Assembly: GCF_051401765.1 (NCBI RefSeq)
Contig: NC_135069.1
Location: 11,882,501 to 11,946,500, forward strand
Length of the DNA stretch: 64,000 nucleotides
DNA from: Calliopsis andreniformis
Lineage: Eukaryota > Arthropoda > Insecta > Hymenoptera > Andrenidae
Reading direction: 5' to 3'
In this document: positions 1 through 12,169 of the stretch, piece by piece
Layout: each line of letters begins with the position of its first letter
Position numbering within the stretch: the first letter of the stretch is position 1
The notes under the pieces: model-generated
Database searches by the model: none
Told to the model about the DNA's origin: nothing
Seen by the model: the letters and a program-made list of their open reading frames with translations, nothing else
Position numbers and translations under genes: made by a program

Positions 1-786
1 ATTAGTTCGATGTTTCTTCTGTTCAATAATTAGTTTTAACGGATAAAAATATATTAAAAATAAATTTGTAATATACATATTCGAATATTCTTGTAAAATC
101 AAAATTCGTGTTTCATCGGTAAATATAATTTTTGTTTACTATTACCAACTATACAATTGGTTTACGTAATAAAAGTTGATTTATAAAATAAAGAAGTAAT
201 TTCAAATGCATTTAATTGAAAATAATTTAAATATATAAAGTCCTGTTTGAACTCAGTTTTTCTATGAAAATGTGAGTAATTTAATAGAAAAGAGGGTAGG
301 AATTTTATTTTATTTTTTCATCTGAGGAGTTTTAGGATAGCTGTAAATAAAAAAATCAGGCAAATATTTTCAGGGAATTTCAAGTGAAATGTGCTGTATT
401 TAATATTATGGATCTTATAGAACACTAAAATTTTTCACTTTTTTTAAATTAAACCAAAATTCAACAAGTATAAACTCAAGTACTAATATGAAATAGCATT
501 TTTTTCGAAAAAAATAAGTTATATAGCAGCATTTGTGTTAATAAAACAGTTTTAATGACATCTACTTTCTTTTAACACTTTTAGTATTCTTACTTTTACT
601 GCTTACTTTTATCAATTTATCACGCGTATACTTATGAGTCTTTCATACTGCTTCCACTTATTCATTATTGGAGAATGGCGATATCTTTTTGATCTTACGA
701 CGGTAGACTTTTACACTTTATATTTAAATATTTTCGATTATATTACGTATGCTTAGTAACCGGGTTATAGTAACCCTATCTTTCAA
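1..786. other. AT-rich sequence without recognisable genes
   Basis: No open frame with recognisable protein similarity, no RNA gene and no clear repeat boundary was seen. The sequence is low-complexity AT-rich DNA that leads into the inverted repeat starting near 787. Confidence 0.5.
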
Positions 787-1200
787 GGAACATCCCTTCA
801 GTGTCTTTCGACTTTTATGAAACTTGGTATACGAGTAGAGCATCAAAAAATATTAGACACGTCCTTTTTAGTTGCTGATATTCGTGTTTAGAGGGTGCAA
901 ACCACCCTCGAAGTTGAGGTGAAAAATACATTTTCGCAAATACTTTGGAAACTAATGCAGGTGAAAAAAGAATGGTAAGTGTACAAAAGGTGTGAGTTTT
1001 TATAAGCAATAAGATGACGTAAATGAAATTCGAGATATTTATGAAAATGTATTATCCACCCTAACTTTGAGGGTGGTTTTTACACCCTAAACATAAATAT
1101 CAACAGCTTAAAAAATAGGTGTCTAATATTTTTCGATGCATTACTCGTATACCAAGTTTTATCAAAGTCGGAAGATGACACTAAAATGACGTTCCTTGTT
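787..1200. repeat. Fold-back repeat, family A (two inverted copies)
   Basis: Positions 787-945 read on the - strand match 1035-1200 on the + strand. Shared landmarks are a short ACCCT/AGGGT stem (for example ACTTTGAGGGTGG), a GTGTCTAATATTTTTCGATG block and a conserved AAGTTTTATCAAAGTCGG-like block. Single copies occur at 5270-5585 and 23960-24205, so this is a dispersed family. There is no coding potential. It is probably a non-autonomous DNA transposon, but the outer termini and target duplication are unclear. Confidence 0.7.
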
Positions 1201-3972
1201 AGTAACCCATTTATAGTTTGGGTTATGTATTCCATTGGGTTAACCCGCTCTCTTTAGTATTAGAAAACCCTCAAGGTTACTAAGGGAATGGTAATCTTTC
1301 TATGGTAACTCGAGTTAGGGTTTGGGTTAGGCAGTAGTTAGGATCCCTGTGTAAAGGCGGATAGTTCAGTACAAAAATTCCTCTTTAGCTGAAAATATTG
1401 TTATGCAGTAATCAATGTTCTTATTTACCGTACTTCAGTTTATGAGCGAATCTTAACGAGATCATATATACTTGAAAATTTGTAATATATATCCCAATAT
1501 GTACTAGGATAATTACGAATGAAGTACTGCGGTGTACATTTTGAAAAATTGACACTGACTAAATTTCATAATACAAAATTTTTCCAAGGATAGATATAGT
1601 TATATTTTAATTCACTATTTTGGGCAATTATTTTCATTGAAATAAATGAAAGTTTCAGTACATATCACTTTTGAACAACTGAAATTACAAATTGTCGTTT
1701 TTTGTGAAACGGCAGTGATGCTGTATTTCGAAAAACTTCTAATTTGTAATTTAAGCTTCTTATTTCAGCTATTAGTAACAATAGAGTAATTGAAATTTCT
1801 TCTGACATTTTTCTTTTCCTAAAATAATATTTTCTAGAGACGTCAAAATTTGCACGATTGTTTTCTACGCGCTGTAGAATTAAGCAAGTGGAGGACCAAT
1901 TTCATAAAAGTGTTTTGAAGGTGAGACAGAATACCCATAACGTATTATACAAGTTAGGATAATTATGTAGAAGTTTGGCCTCCTCGCCGATTTCGATTGA
2001 CTTAAAATATGTTATCAGGGTCATTATTCCGAACACTTTTTTCCTATACATGTTACCGTCGCTTAGCTTTAGCTTCCAGGATATTTGCAAAAAACTATTG
2101 ATACTATAACATTGAAGGTGAAATTGTAGAAAAGGTATCTATTTCGTCATCAATTTGAGCATACCACATAAAAATTCACTTTAGAGGCGTTTAAAACATT
2201 AACGAGTGGGCGGGGGAGGGGCGTAACACTCCCACTTCGATAAAATGTAACCTACTTGTAATGTAACTTAATCTATCCTTGATTTACAGGAATGTAGAAT
2301 GATCAGGGCAGGTTAGGGTTAGACCTCGGTTAGCTTCTATCGGAATGGGGATGACCAACCAAACCTAACCCAGACCTAATATAGTTTAAGGGATTATGCC
2401 ACTCTGGCGGTTTCAAAATTTAAAATCTGGCAGTTTTTTTATTGTAACGTTTTACTGAAAAAATTGTAGTAATAACAAAGATATGATACTTGAAGTAGAA
2501 GTCTACGCGGCGAACGTTGACGCGTCTAGCGCGAGTTTCTGACCTGTGTACGCCTGTACAATATTCATAGTCCTATACCACCTACTTAGAAAGATGTGAA
2601 CAAAGATGAACTTCTAGTACCGTGTTTAGATTAAAAACAAAATAGTAATAAAGATATTAATGTGTTTATCTGGAAAGTAGTCCAAAAATACTGTTTAGTG
2701 GTATAAAAACCATATAAATTGCCATATAAATAATGGAAGCCTTGAAATTGGTCGTTGGCCCGTAAGCTATGATAATCGTCACGGAATTAGATAACGCACG
2801 TATCACCACTGCAGAATATAGAACACAACAATGTACAAAAGAGGCTAGAATAACAAAATACGAGTAAGATTATCTCAGGGAGGTGTTACAACGTTCAAGG
2901 AAGAATCCTATTATGAACTAGGGCTGACAAATTGACAGTAAAATAAAGAATATCGAGGTTATAGATATCTTAATTAGATATCAAATTAGAGATCAGATAT
3001 TCTTCAATAAAATATCTATCGTATGATGTATGATTTCGTATGATATCGTAATTAATTTTTAAAATATTAAAAAAACGTCGAATTAAAATCTTACTTTATC
3101 TCTAAAACGATATTACTTCTACAATTTTTGGAACCTCAAAAATAATAATATCAGTTCATTGTTGATATCCATAAACTGTGGTAGAAAGAATCACCGACAC
3201 GAGTAAACGGCCCGCGCAAGGACAAGAATACGATGGATGTAATTTCTGTTACTTGGTTAGTTATAAATATATATGTATGTAAAAATCAAGACATTTCTTA
3301 AAGTTTATTATATCTACCAATGTACTGTAAAACTTTAATTCAATTAAGTGCATAATTTCATTACAACAAGTCTGTAAAAGTTGCCATTGTTTCGACGGCG
3401 CACGGGCGACAACCTCCGGTAGTCACGTGACTTTTCTGAGATTGGAAGATTGGTATATGCTGTTACAGTTTTCATTATAGGAATAGTATTACCTACCGAT
3501 ACGCGGTTGTTTAATAAAGGCGAGATGGAGTTACTCTATGGTTCCAAATTGAAAACGCGACTTGGAAAATTTCCCCCTCTACTACATATATTACTGTACC
3601 AACATCCATAAGACATCTGTTTCAGATCGTGATAGTTGTTAAAAGCTAACAATAACTCCGTAAACTAGCGTAAACTTTCATCTGATATGCTTGAAATTTT
3701 TGGCAGCGGTTGCTAATACTGTTCTGTTCGTTTACACATGCGGAATTTCTGGTTAAATGATGTATATTTTTATTGTTGTATGGGGGGGGGGGGGGGGGGG
3801 GGGGCTGTCTTATAGCTCCCGAAGCAACCACTTATCACCTGTGCATAAATCCGCTACTAGAAATTTTTATGAAGTTTTGAGGAATAAGTCTTGAGATTTA
3901 GCAATGACATTCTGGGGAATATCTCTATGTGTATTTCTTATGAACAATTAAAGCAAATCTGTATATATGTAC
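1201..3972. other. Intergenic sequence; one long G-run
   Basis: No gene was recognised. The stretch holds pieces of GGTTAGGG-like sequence near 1230-1335 and 2305-2390 that do not form a tandem array. It also has a GC-rich patch near 2205-2240 and a 23-base homopolymer G-run at 3782-3804. The short open frames are not convincing. Confidence 0.5.
3782..3804 (+). repeat. Homopolymer G tract (23 bases)
   Basis: Twenty-three consecutive G follow ATTGTTGTAT and precede CTGTCTTATAG. Such a run is prone to length error in assembly and could form quadruplex structures. No function is implied. Confidence 0.95.
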
Positions 3973-4293
3973 TTAAGGGGGCAGACTCCTTCGGGGCCTA
4001 CTCCGAATCGATCGAAGCGCTGTTAGTGAAAACATATAATTTATACATGCGACATTTGATAATGTGGCATCTAGCGTTATCCTATTGAATTACAAATGAG
4101 AAGTGCGAACGTATAATTGCCAAATCGCATCGTAGGAAAGTTCTGTCACACTGTTGCCACATCAATTACAATTTTATGCATCAGTAAATCTCTACTGAAT
4201 ACGCCTTGAGCCGATATTTTGCTTCATACGGAATATAGAAAAGGACGGTGCGAGCGAGAAAGAAAGAGTATCACGAATGAAACAATTCATATG

Positions 4294-4496
4294 TGCCCAA
4301 AATTATGAAAGTGGTCTAAGAAACATTTTCGTATGAGATTCACACAAAATTTCACATTTATAATAAATGTTCATTGATCAAGACTAATTATAATGTTACG
4401 TAATATAAAAATATTTTCTAATTTATTTAAATGTAATCCTTTCAATATCCCAAAATAAGAAATATACAATTTAGACCACTTTCATAATTATGGGCA
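4294..4496. mobile_element. MITE, family B, with about 26-bp terminal inverted repeats
   Basis: The left end, TGCCCAAAATTATGAAAGTG and following bases, is mirrored at 4471-4496, which ends in CATAATTATGGGCA. The interior is AT-rich with no coding frame. Related termini with the GAAAGTGGTCTAA core occur at about 25243-25258 and, inverted, at about 29526-29545 in the orb intron, so the family is repeated in the window. Confidence 0.8.
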
Positions 4497-4738
4497 TATA
4501 TATATACTAATATGTGAAATCCTAAAACTTATATATATAGAATAAATAATTCATTAAATTCATGCTATTCATTCAATCATTCATTCATACTTTTTAAGAA
4601 ATAAACAAACGAAATTATTTTAATTTTTTTTTATTTAAAAATAAAAATGTTATGAGTGGTATAATTGTAATTTGTGATAAGGTATACAAAAATTAGAATT
4701 ATTTAAAATAAAAATTGAAAACAAACAAAATTAAAAGC

Positions 4739-4815
4739 TACCACGAGATTCGAACCAGGCACCTACAGATTATGAGGGAATGCCTAATTCACACTCAACT
4801 AAGATACTTTCGTGC
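4739..4815 (-). repeat. tRNA-derived SINE head (tRNA-like, CAT anticodon-like loop)
   Basis: On the - strand the segment contains a pol III B-box-like GGTTCGAATC, an A-box-like TTAGTTGAGTG and a CTCATAATC loop resembling a Met-tRNA anticodon loop. The T-stem and acceptor stem do not pair properly, so this is not a functional tRNA. It is followed on the - strand by an AT-rich tail, as expected for a tRNA-derived SINE or tRNA pseudogene. Confidence 0.5.
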
Positions 4816-5269
4816 AAAATTAGTGGATTAAACTATAACTTCTGGAACAATTCCAATTGTTTGTTTATAGTAAATAATAACTATTGAAGAATAATAATTT
4901 GTAAATCACCTTTACTTGCTACATTTTCATCGATGCAAGGGTCACTCACACTGAACCTCTCGTACTGTTTGCAACGAGTGCAAGACGTTGCGAGTATTCA
5001 TTAGCAATGTTATAATTTATACATTTAGTGAACAATAAACAACATGTATCACAATATAATGACAAAAACATTATAGGGGTATATATTTTTCGTAAAACCA
5101 CTCGTTTCAGGATCCAATTTCGCACAAAATGTAGTTTAACTAGGAATGCTATTATTTTGTTTATAACGTAAAAATTCAAAATTCTATTTTAGCCATATTT
5201 TGTGTTTTGGTTCATAGTATTTGCATACAAATTTGCAAAACGATCGATCAGCATGTTGTCAGTGAAAAC

Positions 5270-5585
5270 AACGACAATATACTATTTTTTAATATATTTT
5301 TTAAATAAATTAATATTTTTAAAAACTATTTACATAGGTGGATTCGTCGTTCAAAAATACACAATCGCCCCATTTATATCATTTTGCTATACGCACTAGT
5401 TTTGGAAATATTAAACGAAATATGTTTTCCACCCCCAACTTTGGGGGTGGTTTTCACACCCTTTAGATGAATTAGAAGCAATAAAAAAAAATACGTGTCG
5501 AATATTTTCGGCTATTCTACAATCCTACAAAGTTTCATCAAAATCGGAGACTTTCACCTCGCGATGTTCCCTTATTAGTAAGAAT
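5270..5585 (+). repeat. Family A dispersed repeat copy
   Basis: It shares with 23960-24205 the blocks GGATTCGTCGTT, CATTTTGCTA and AAATATGTTTTCCACCCC, followed by GTGGTTTTCAC-type and GTGTC-AATATTTT-type blocks. The two copies are co-linear over about 250 bp with many substitutions, so they are old. No coding frame is seen. Confidence 0.7.
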
Positions 5586-6344
5586 CAAAATCTCGGCTGG
5601 AGTTGGATTCGTTCAAATTTTCCTGATGGGCAGAATTGTAATATATGTGGCAACAACGTGACCAAACTTTCAATACGTTTTGGCAACTAAGCCTTTCTTG
5701 CGTCTGTATTCGTGTATTCGATGAATACGTCATTCAGCTGTCAAATTCTAGATTACATTTACCGACTGATCTGTATTTTTATCGATGCTGATGGTAATAT
5801 GACGAAATTGATTGAGATATACCATTAACGCTTCTAACGGGAAATCGTTGAACTATTTTTGTGTCAAAACGGGTGCACAACGAAAATTACGCTTTACGCC
5901 TTCAAGAAGTGTTAAATTGAGGAAAATCGCATTTCCACGATATTGTGCTAATTCAAGGAAGGGTGCTCTGGTGTGCTATGAGTGAAAAAACCATTAAATC
6001 GTGAAATATTTGCGAAACTGTCACTTCGGCAGCCATCTTGCTAGTTTACAACAGCGTCTGTTTCATGCTTACAGTTTGTAATTTTACAGTTTTCTCAACC
6101 TATAGTGTTTATTGGAGTTTAAACGGACCAGAGCACCCTGTAGTGAAGTCTACTCGTGGGTTCTGTACCCGCGAAAAATTCATTTATGCAAGTATCGAGA
6201 CATAAAGCGTAATTTGCGAAACCGTTTGTCTCTCTCGCTCATCGCGTATACGTGTATGACTTTCTTTGCTTGTGTGAGCGCACGCACACAGCTCAAAACA
6301 CAAGGAGTCTGCCCCCTTAAAAAATAATAATAGTCTCAACGAAG

Positions 6345-6560
6345 GCTGTTAGGTAACTGCGGATGATGATTTCTTTCTAAATGACAGATTCTGTGTTCGA
6401 TACCCACTATAGAAAGGACTTTTTTTTTTTATTATATTTAAATTGTATGTAATATTACTCCACAAATATTGTAATTGTGGTATACAAGGTTTCATTCGCA
6501 AGTACACATCTAATAAATACATATATTTGAACTTTTCTCTACAATAAGTACGTATTGGAT
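6345..6560 (+). repeat. tRNA-derived SINE copy 1
   Basis: The head carries AGGTAACTGCGGATGATGATTT and the B-box-like GTTCGATACC, followed by an AT-rich body ending around TTTGAACTTTTCTCT. The same head and body occur in reverse orientation at 6755-6975, so the two copies form a head-out inverted pair. A-box/B-box spacing supports a tRNA-derived SINE; the tRNA source is not assignable. Confidence 0.55.
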
Positions 6561-6754
6561 ATACATATACGTATGTATGCATACATATACATGTGCATGT
6601 GTTGTAGAAAATTAAAAGAATGTGGCTGACGCTGCGGTCAGTCGCTGTGTCCAACGTGTACAAGCACACGCAACATATAAGAAAACAAATGCAGTAGATT
6701 ACATACACGCGAGAGCGTTATGCATGTTCGATGCTACATCTAGGGATTCCTCGA

Positions 6755-6975
6755 TAAAATACAGAGAAAAAAGTTCAAATGTATGTACCTATATGTTAAA
6801 TATATATTAATAAACGAAAATTTGTATAAAGAAATTACGATATTTGTAAAATACCGTTACATGCAATTTAAACATTACAAAAAATAGTTCTTTTCATACT
6901 GGGTATTGAACCTGGGACGTGTTACTTATAATGAAATTATGATCCGCAGCTACCCAACCGCTTGTTTTGAGGATC
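6755..6975 (-). repeat. tRNA-derived SINE copy 2 (inverted)
   Basis: Read on the - strand it gives TTGGGTAGCTGCGGATCATA, then the B-box-like GGTTCAATACC and a body similar to copy 1 at 6345-6560. It is the second member of an inverted SINE pair that could fold into a stem if transcribed. Confidence 0.55.
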
Positions 6976-7090
6976 CTACTAACTTCTAAACGTAGACGAT
7001 GTAGTAGGGCGTGCGATACAGCCGAAAAGAGGATGATTCTACATACATATAAAAATAAGTCAAAAACAAAGAATACAATTCTTTTTATAA

Positions 7091-9375
7091 GGGTCATTCC
7101 ATGCGAAATCGGGCACGTTTTGGAGTAAGTTTTTGTAGATTGCTCAAATTTGAATATGTTGTAGTCTTTAACGATATTTAAACGTAATCCAAAGTATTTT
7201 TCAAATTTTGAAAATTGTCGATTTTACAGCTGTTTGAAGTTAAGTGCTAACTTTTTTTTTTTAAATTATAGCTATTAAACTAGTAAGCGGACGGAGATGA
7301 GCTTTACGGTGCTTATAGAGAAAATATTGAAGGTTGTAAAAAAAATTATTTCGATTAAAAAAAATTGTTTTCTAACTATTTTTTTTGCAATTATTTTAAA
7401 CAAATGCAGATTTCTAAGATGGCGTGCGATTTTAAAAATCTGAAAAAAAGGAGAATATAGTTTGATCCTTCTCTTTGATGGAGAAACTTTCAAAAATATG
7501 GACATTTTTAAAATTGGCCCTGTGAAAATTGCCGAAAGTTGACGCTGCGGCGGGCGCGTCGTCACTGGCAGCCTGGACGACTCCAGCGGGCGAACGTGCG
7601 TTATTATTTGGGTCATTCCACGCGAAATCGGGCACGTTTCGGAGCAAGTTCTTGTAATTTGCTCAAATTTGAATACGTTGTAGTCTTTAACGATATTTAA
7701 ACGTACCCCAAAGGATTTTTCAAAATTTTGAGAATTGTTGATTTTACAGCTGTTTGAAGTTAAGTGCTACCTTTTTTTTAAAAAATTATAGCTATTGAAC
7801 TAGTAAGCGGATGGAGATGAGCTTTACGGTGCTTATAGAGAAAATATTGAAGTTTGTAAAAAAAATTATTTCATTTAAAAAAAATTGTTTTTTAATCATC
7901 TTTTTTGCAATTATTTTAAACAAATGCAGGTTTTTATTATGATGCGCGATTTTAAAAATCTGAAAAAAAAGGAGAATATAGTTTGATCCTTCCCCTTGAT
8001 GGACAAACTTTCAAAAAGATGGACATTTTAAAATTGGCCCTGTGAAAATTGCCGAAAGTTGACGCTGCGTCGAGTCGCACTGCTGTGGCGGGCGCGTCGT
8101 CGCTGGCAACCTACTCGACTCCAGCGGACGAACGTGCGTTATTTGGAATCAAGGCGGTTTCACCCGACATTATTCTACATTATCTCCGATCATTTGCAAG
8201 ATTTAATACGATCAATAAACATTGGTAACTCACTCTTTGTCAAGGGTACTTATTGTTGAAAACATAAATATTGTAATCTCTTAAATCTTAGCTTTCATTT
8301 CGAAGATTTTGCTATTAATGCAGAATGGCACTTTTTTGCATTTTCACATGGCAAAAATGCATGCGATGGTGTTGGCGGGTCTATGAAACGTCTTGCAGCT
8401 CGAGCAAGTTTGCAAAGGCTATTAGAAGACCAGATAACCACACCACAGAAATTGTGCATGAAAAATATTAATTTTACATTTAGTATAGTAGAAGAATATA
8501 ACGATTATTTAGCAATATCAGTAACCTGATAGACGTGATAAGACGTGAACTCGCCAAAACAATTCGTGGAACGCGACAGTTTCATTCATTCATTCCAACA
8601 GATATAGTGTCTGATTTATCGGCCAGAGTCTATTCTTACAATACAAAGTCAGAACTTATAAAGGTTACGAATTAATTACTTGTAGATCCGGTTATTCATT
8701 CAGTTACACACTCATTGACATGGTAGAATCCTTAACTCAATTTCCCACGATATTCCACCCCATCCCGATGGAAGAAAATTCACCACTTTCTCGTGGATGT
8801 CATTAGACTATGGCAATTAAAATGTTTTCAACAATAAGTACCATTGACAGAGAGTGAGTTACCAATATTTATTGATTTTATTAAACCTTGCAAATGCTCG
8901 GAGATAATGTAGAATAATGTTGGATGAAGCCGCCTTGATCGCAAATAATAACGCACGTTCGCCTGCTGGAGTCGTCCAGGCGCGGCGATGCGACTTGACG
9001 CAGCGTCAACTTTCGGCAATTTTCACAGGGCCAATTTTAAAATGTCCATATTTTTGAAAGTCTGTCCATCAATTTATTTAAAATAATTACAAAAAAATAG
9101 TTAAAAAACAATTTTTTTAAATCGAAATAATTTTTTGTACAAACTTCAATGTTTTCTCTATAAGCACCGTAAAACTCATCTCCATCCGCTTACTAGTTCA
9201 ATAGCTATAATTTTTTTTAAAAAATTAGCACTTAACTTTAAATCGCTGTAGAATCGACAATTTTCAAAGTTTTGAAAAATACTTTGGGGTACGTTTAAAT
9301 ATCGTTAAACACTACAACATATTCAAATTTGAGCAATCTACAAAAACTTACTCCAAAACGTGCCCGTGGAATGGC
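7091..9375. mobile_element. Fold-back transposon with one tandem and one inverted 0.5-kb unit
   Basis: A unit starting GGGTCATTCCATGCGAAATC occurs at 7091-7610, again in direct orientation from 7611 to about 8260, and in reverse at about 9375-8830. All share blocks such as GATATTTAAACGTA, TTACAGCTGTTTGAAGTTAA and ATTGCCGAAAGTTGACGCTG. The spacer at 8260-8830 is unlike the units. No transposase was recognised. The structure fits a fold-back non-autonomous DNA element in which one arm was duplicated in tandem. The right terminus lacks about 10 bp relative to the left. Confidence 0.75.
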
Positions 9376-9379
9376 ACAT

Positions 9380-10055
9380 AAGGTACTCAGTTTTTAGGGA
9401 AATTGAATTTAAAGATTCGTCTAGTACATGTGTACCTCACTATTTCCGAGTTTCGTACATGTATGTCGGTCATTATTTTCGGCTTATTTTTACATATAGG
9501 CACCTTTCGCGGTTGTACCACGCGTCCTACTACAGCCTATATACAATAGATTGGTTTTAGTTGTTAATTAGAAATGTCGCGATGTATTCCACGAAATGTC
9601 ATTGTTTAATTTCTAGATACATCCTTCAAAATTTCATACAACCTTCTGAGAATCACTCGGAAGAGTCCTTTTTTAACTATAAATTGGAAAGTGAAAATAT
9701 TTGGACAATCGAGAAGATCGCGCATGGCTTGTGTCGCGTACCCGCGATTTGGACAAAGTTTCAGTTTCAAGAGCGAGAGAATAAGATTTACTTTACATTC
9801 GCCTTCTTTTTTGAGTTTCCAAAGCTGTTCGAAGTGGTCCAAAAACGGAATGGAAACGCCAAGCTCATGTACACGCAACTGGTTCGGTATTTTGTGTGTC
9901 GTGGAGGGGGAAATTTTCAGTAACTCTCATCGTCAAATTAGGTATCACAGATTCCGATTCCACATCGGCAGTCTTCCAAATTAGATGTCTTCTGGTTCAC
10001 AAAAGTCCAGCTAAAGTCACATTTTTTATTCAGTTTCATCGATAATTCAGCAAAA
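9380..10055. other. Unassigned stretch with overlapping open frames
   Basis: Open frames of 90-120 codons exist on both strands between 9561 and 9984, but none shows a family I recognise and they overlap one another in several frames. The region may be a decayed transposon. I make no functional call. Confidence 0.4.
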
Positions 10056-10059
10056 ATCA

Positions 10060-10380
10060 ATACTGTAGTATAGGTTTATGCCCTGAAACTTTTCGTTCTT
10101 ACATCAGAGGATTTTGAGCTGGGATAGGGTTCATTCGAAAGAAAAAAGTTCAACGCAGCGCAGTCTACTCATGATTTCGTTCAAAAGATTCTCTAAATTC
10201 TAAATTATAGAAAAGTGCTTGAATTCCATGGCTGTGAATGGTAGATCTTTGTTCTACTTTTTAACACTAGTATTACTAAATATTAGCAGAATTTCGATAA
10301 ATCACGAGTTGACTGCGCTGCGTTGAACTTTGTTCAATCAAATGAAGCCATTCCCATTCAAGTGTATAGTTTGATGTTAA
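10060..10380. repeat. Family C repeat with internal inverted stem
   Basis: The block AGTTCAACGCAGCGCAGTC near 10150 recurs inverted at 10305-10340 as GACTGCGCTGCGTTGAACTT, giving a hairpin with an arm of about 45 bp. In reverse complement the whole block resembles 63765-64000 at the right edge of the window, sharing for example TTCACAGCCATG and GAAATCATGA. No protein frame is seen. Confidence 0.7.
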
Positions 10381-10749
10381 AAAGAATTAAAGGACATTTT
10401 TATTTACCATTATTTCGCAATTCAGCAACAGAAATTAGTATTTTATTGGAGCCATAAACGAACCTAGTGTGCTATTCTAGGGTTAATGTATCCTTGAATT
10501 ACAAGAATTGATGCAGTAATCTGTGTTAATTACAATAAGCAGAACATGATATGCACTACCGAACATATTTTTATATACAACTTTGGAACTAAAGTCATGC
10601 GGCGATAACGTATATACAGAAAAGTTGTTCAGAATTATGACTTTAACAATGTATTTCACTACAACCGAAATTGGTGAGAAAACCAAACTTCTAAATAATT
10701 ATTAAAGTTAGAGTGTGAATACCTATGAATTTTTAATTACTATTATATA

Positions 10750-11263
10750 GGGTCTTTCATCAAAAGTGACAAATCTTTAAACTAAAATAAAGTTATGTGT
10801 AAAAAAAATACTAAAAAAGTATTATTAAAATTTTCATTTAAATTTAAAGTACATTCAGTGCTATTAAATATGGAGAAGAATATCGCGTAAATATTTTCTA
10901 CAGATTCGTTTGGTAACGTCTTCGAAGAAACCTAATTTTTTATGATATTCTCGCGCAATTTAGGCTCTACTTCTCCAGTTTCACTAATAACACGAATAAT
11001 GTTATGGCATATATTCGAGATTTAATGTAGTCCTACAAAAAATAGTCTAAAGAAATTAAATCACACGACCTCGGAGACCAATTTATGTCATGCAAGAATG
11101 GCATAAAAAATTGGGGTTCTCCCGTACCACACGAATTCGTGGAAGATATTTAGCGATATTGTTTTCTATACTGAATGGCACTCAACATACTTTAAATTTA
11201 AATAACTATTTTTTTACTTCATTTCATTTAAGTTGAAAGATCTACACTCTTAATGAAAGACCC
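10750..11263 (-). pseudogene. Mariner-type element relic with terminal inverted repeats
   Basis: The ends GGGTCTTTCATCAAAAGTG (10750) and CTTAATGAAAGACCC (to 11263) are mirror images, defining a 514-bp element. On the - strand the middle can be read as WSPRSCDLISLDYFL, then a stop, then DYIKSRIYA. This resembles the RSPDLTPLDFFLWGYLK region near the third catalytic Asp of insect IS630/mariner-type DDE transposases. Stops and frame breaks interrupt it, so it is dead and strongly truncated. The repeat ends are seen directly; the family call rests on one short motif. Confidence 0.55.
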
Positions 11264-11379
11264 TTTAGTAGAAATAAACGTGAAGTATAATTATGAAGGC
11301 AAAGTGTAATAGATTTTCCTCTAAAAATAGCAAAATCTTCGTAAATAAAGAAACCTCGCTCTCTCTCAACAAATGTAAT

Positions 11380-12166
11380 TAAACAAACTGCACTAAGCAT
11401 TTGCGAATGATAGCATGAAAAAATGTTAAATACAGAAGTTTCATTGGGAAAATACAACTATTCTATTTATTGTTTACTTGCTGGGTGTTTTCGAGGTTAT
11501 TTGAAGGTCAGCTTCCTTTTTCTGAATAGAAATCTACATTTTCAATTAAGGATTTTTATTCTATCGGAGAGAAGAAATTTTTGTATGGGACATTTTTGAT
11601 TAGACTTTATCTTAAGAAGATACGTAATAAAATAAACATTTTTGTTGTGTAGACAGACACCAAATAGAGAGCATTTCGAAAACATGTTATAAAAGTTGTA
11701 CAACACTATTGTGAGCGTGATGTCTTATTTGCTGAAAAAGTTGCATAAAAAACTAGAATTGTTATTGATTTCACCTTATCATCTAATAATGACCAAAAAG
11801 TAAAGAAATTTTACTTCTATCGCTTAATTTTTCATCCTTTACTCTGAAAGAAGCGACGTTAAACAAAATATTATTTTATTAAATATTCTTTAAAGCTGAA
11901 ATCTGATAAAAATATGTCCCATATAAAAGTTTCTTCTTTTTCTCGTAAAATAAGAAGCTACTTTCGAATGAAAATATAGGACTCCATTTGAGAAAAGAAA
12001 GTCGATCTTAAAAAAACCTTGGAAACTCTCAATTAGTAAATAATAAATAGGTTAGTTATATTTTCCTCTTGAAAACGTGAAAATTTTTTATTTAACATTT
12101 TTCCTGAAAATACGTTGTTCCTGAGGTATTTAAATATGCAATTTTGAAATAAACACCCGGTATGTA
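11380..12166. repeat. Family D repeats, inverted pair
   Basis: The + strand at about 11400-11605 and the - strand at about 12166-11930 share AAAATGTTAAATA-, GGGTGTTT- and GTATGGGACATTTTT-type blocks. A third, better bounded member lies at 42250-42549. No coding frame is present. The arrangement looks like two related MITE copies in opposite orientation. Confidence 0.6.
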
Positions 12167-12169
12167 GCA

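Larger units (their letters stand above)
3973..6320. mobile_element. TTAA-flanked non-autonomous element (piggyBac-like), 2.3 kb
   Basis: The block begins TTAA followed by GGGGGCAGACTCCTT at 3977. It ends with the exact reverse complement AAGGAGTCTGCCCCC followed by TTAA at 6317-6320. A TTAA target duplication is the hallmark of piggyBac-type transposition. No transposase frame is visible inside, so it would depend on a helper. It hosts other repeats: a 203-bp MITE at 4294-4496, a tRNA-like SINE head near 4739-4815 and a family A copy at 5270-5585. The short matching termini and the host-site choice are seen directly; the family assignment is inferred. Confidence 0.7.

Noticed and set aside
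1230..2390. GGTTAGGG and AACCTAACCC pieces resembling insect telomere repeats
   Set aside because: They are isolated and do not form a tandem (TTAGG)n array, so chance or an unrelated repeat is more likely.
4739..4815. Functional tRNA-Met gene on the - strand
   Set aside because: Only the boxes and an anticodon-like loop fit. The T-stem and acceptor stem do not pair, so it was called a SINE or tRNA-like remnant.
9561..9984. 120-codon and 97-codon + strand frames and a 90-codon - strand frame
   Set aside because: Overlapping frames on both strands without recognisable motifs or splice partners. No family could be named.
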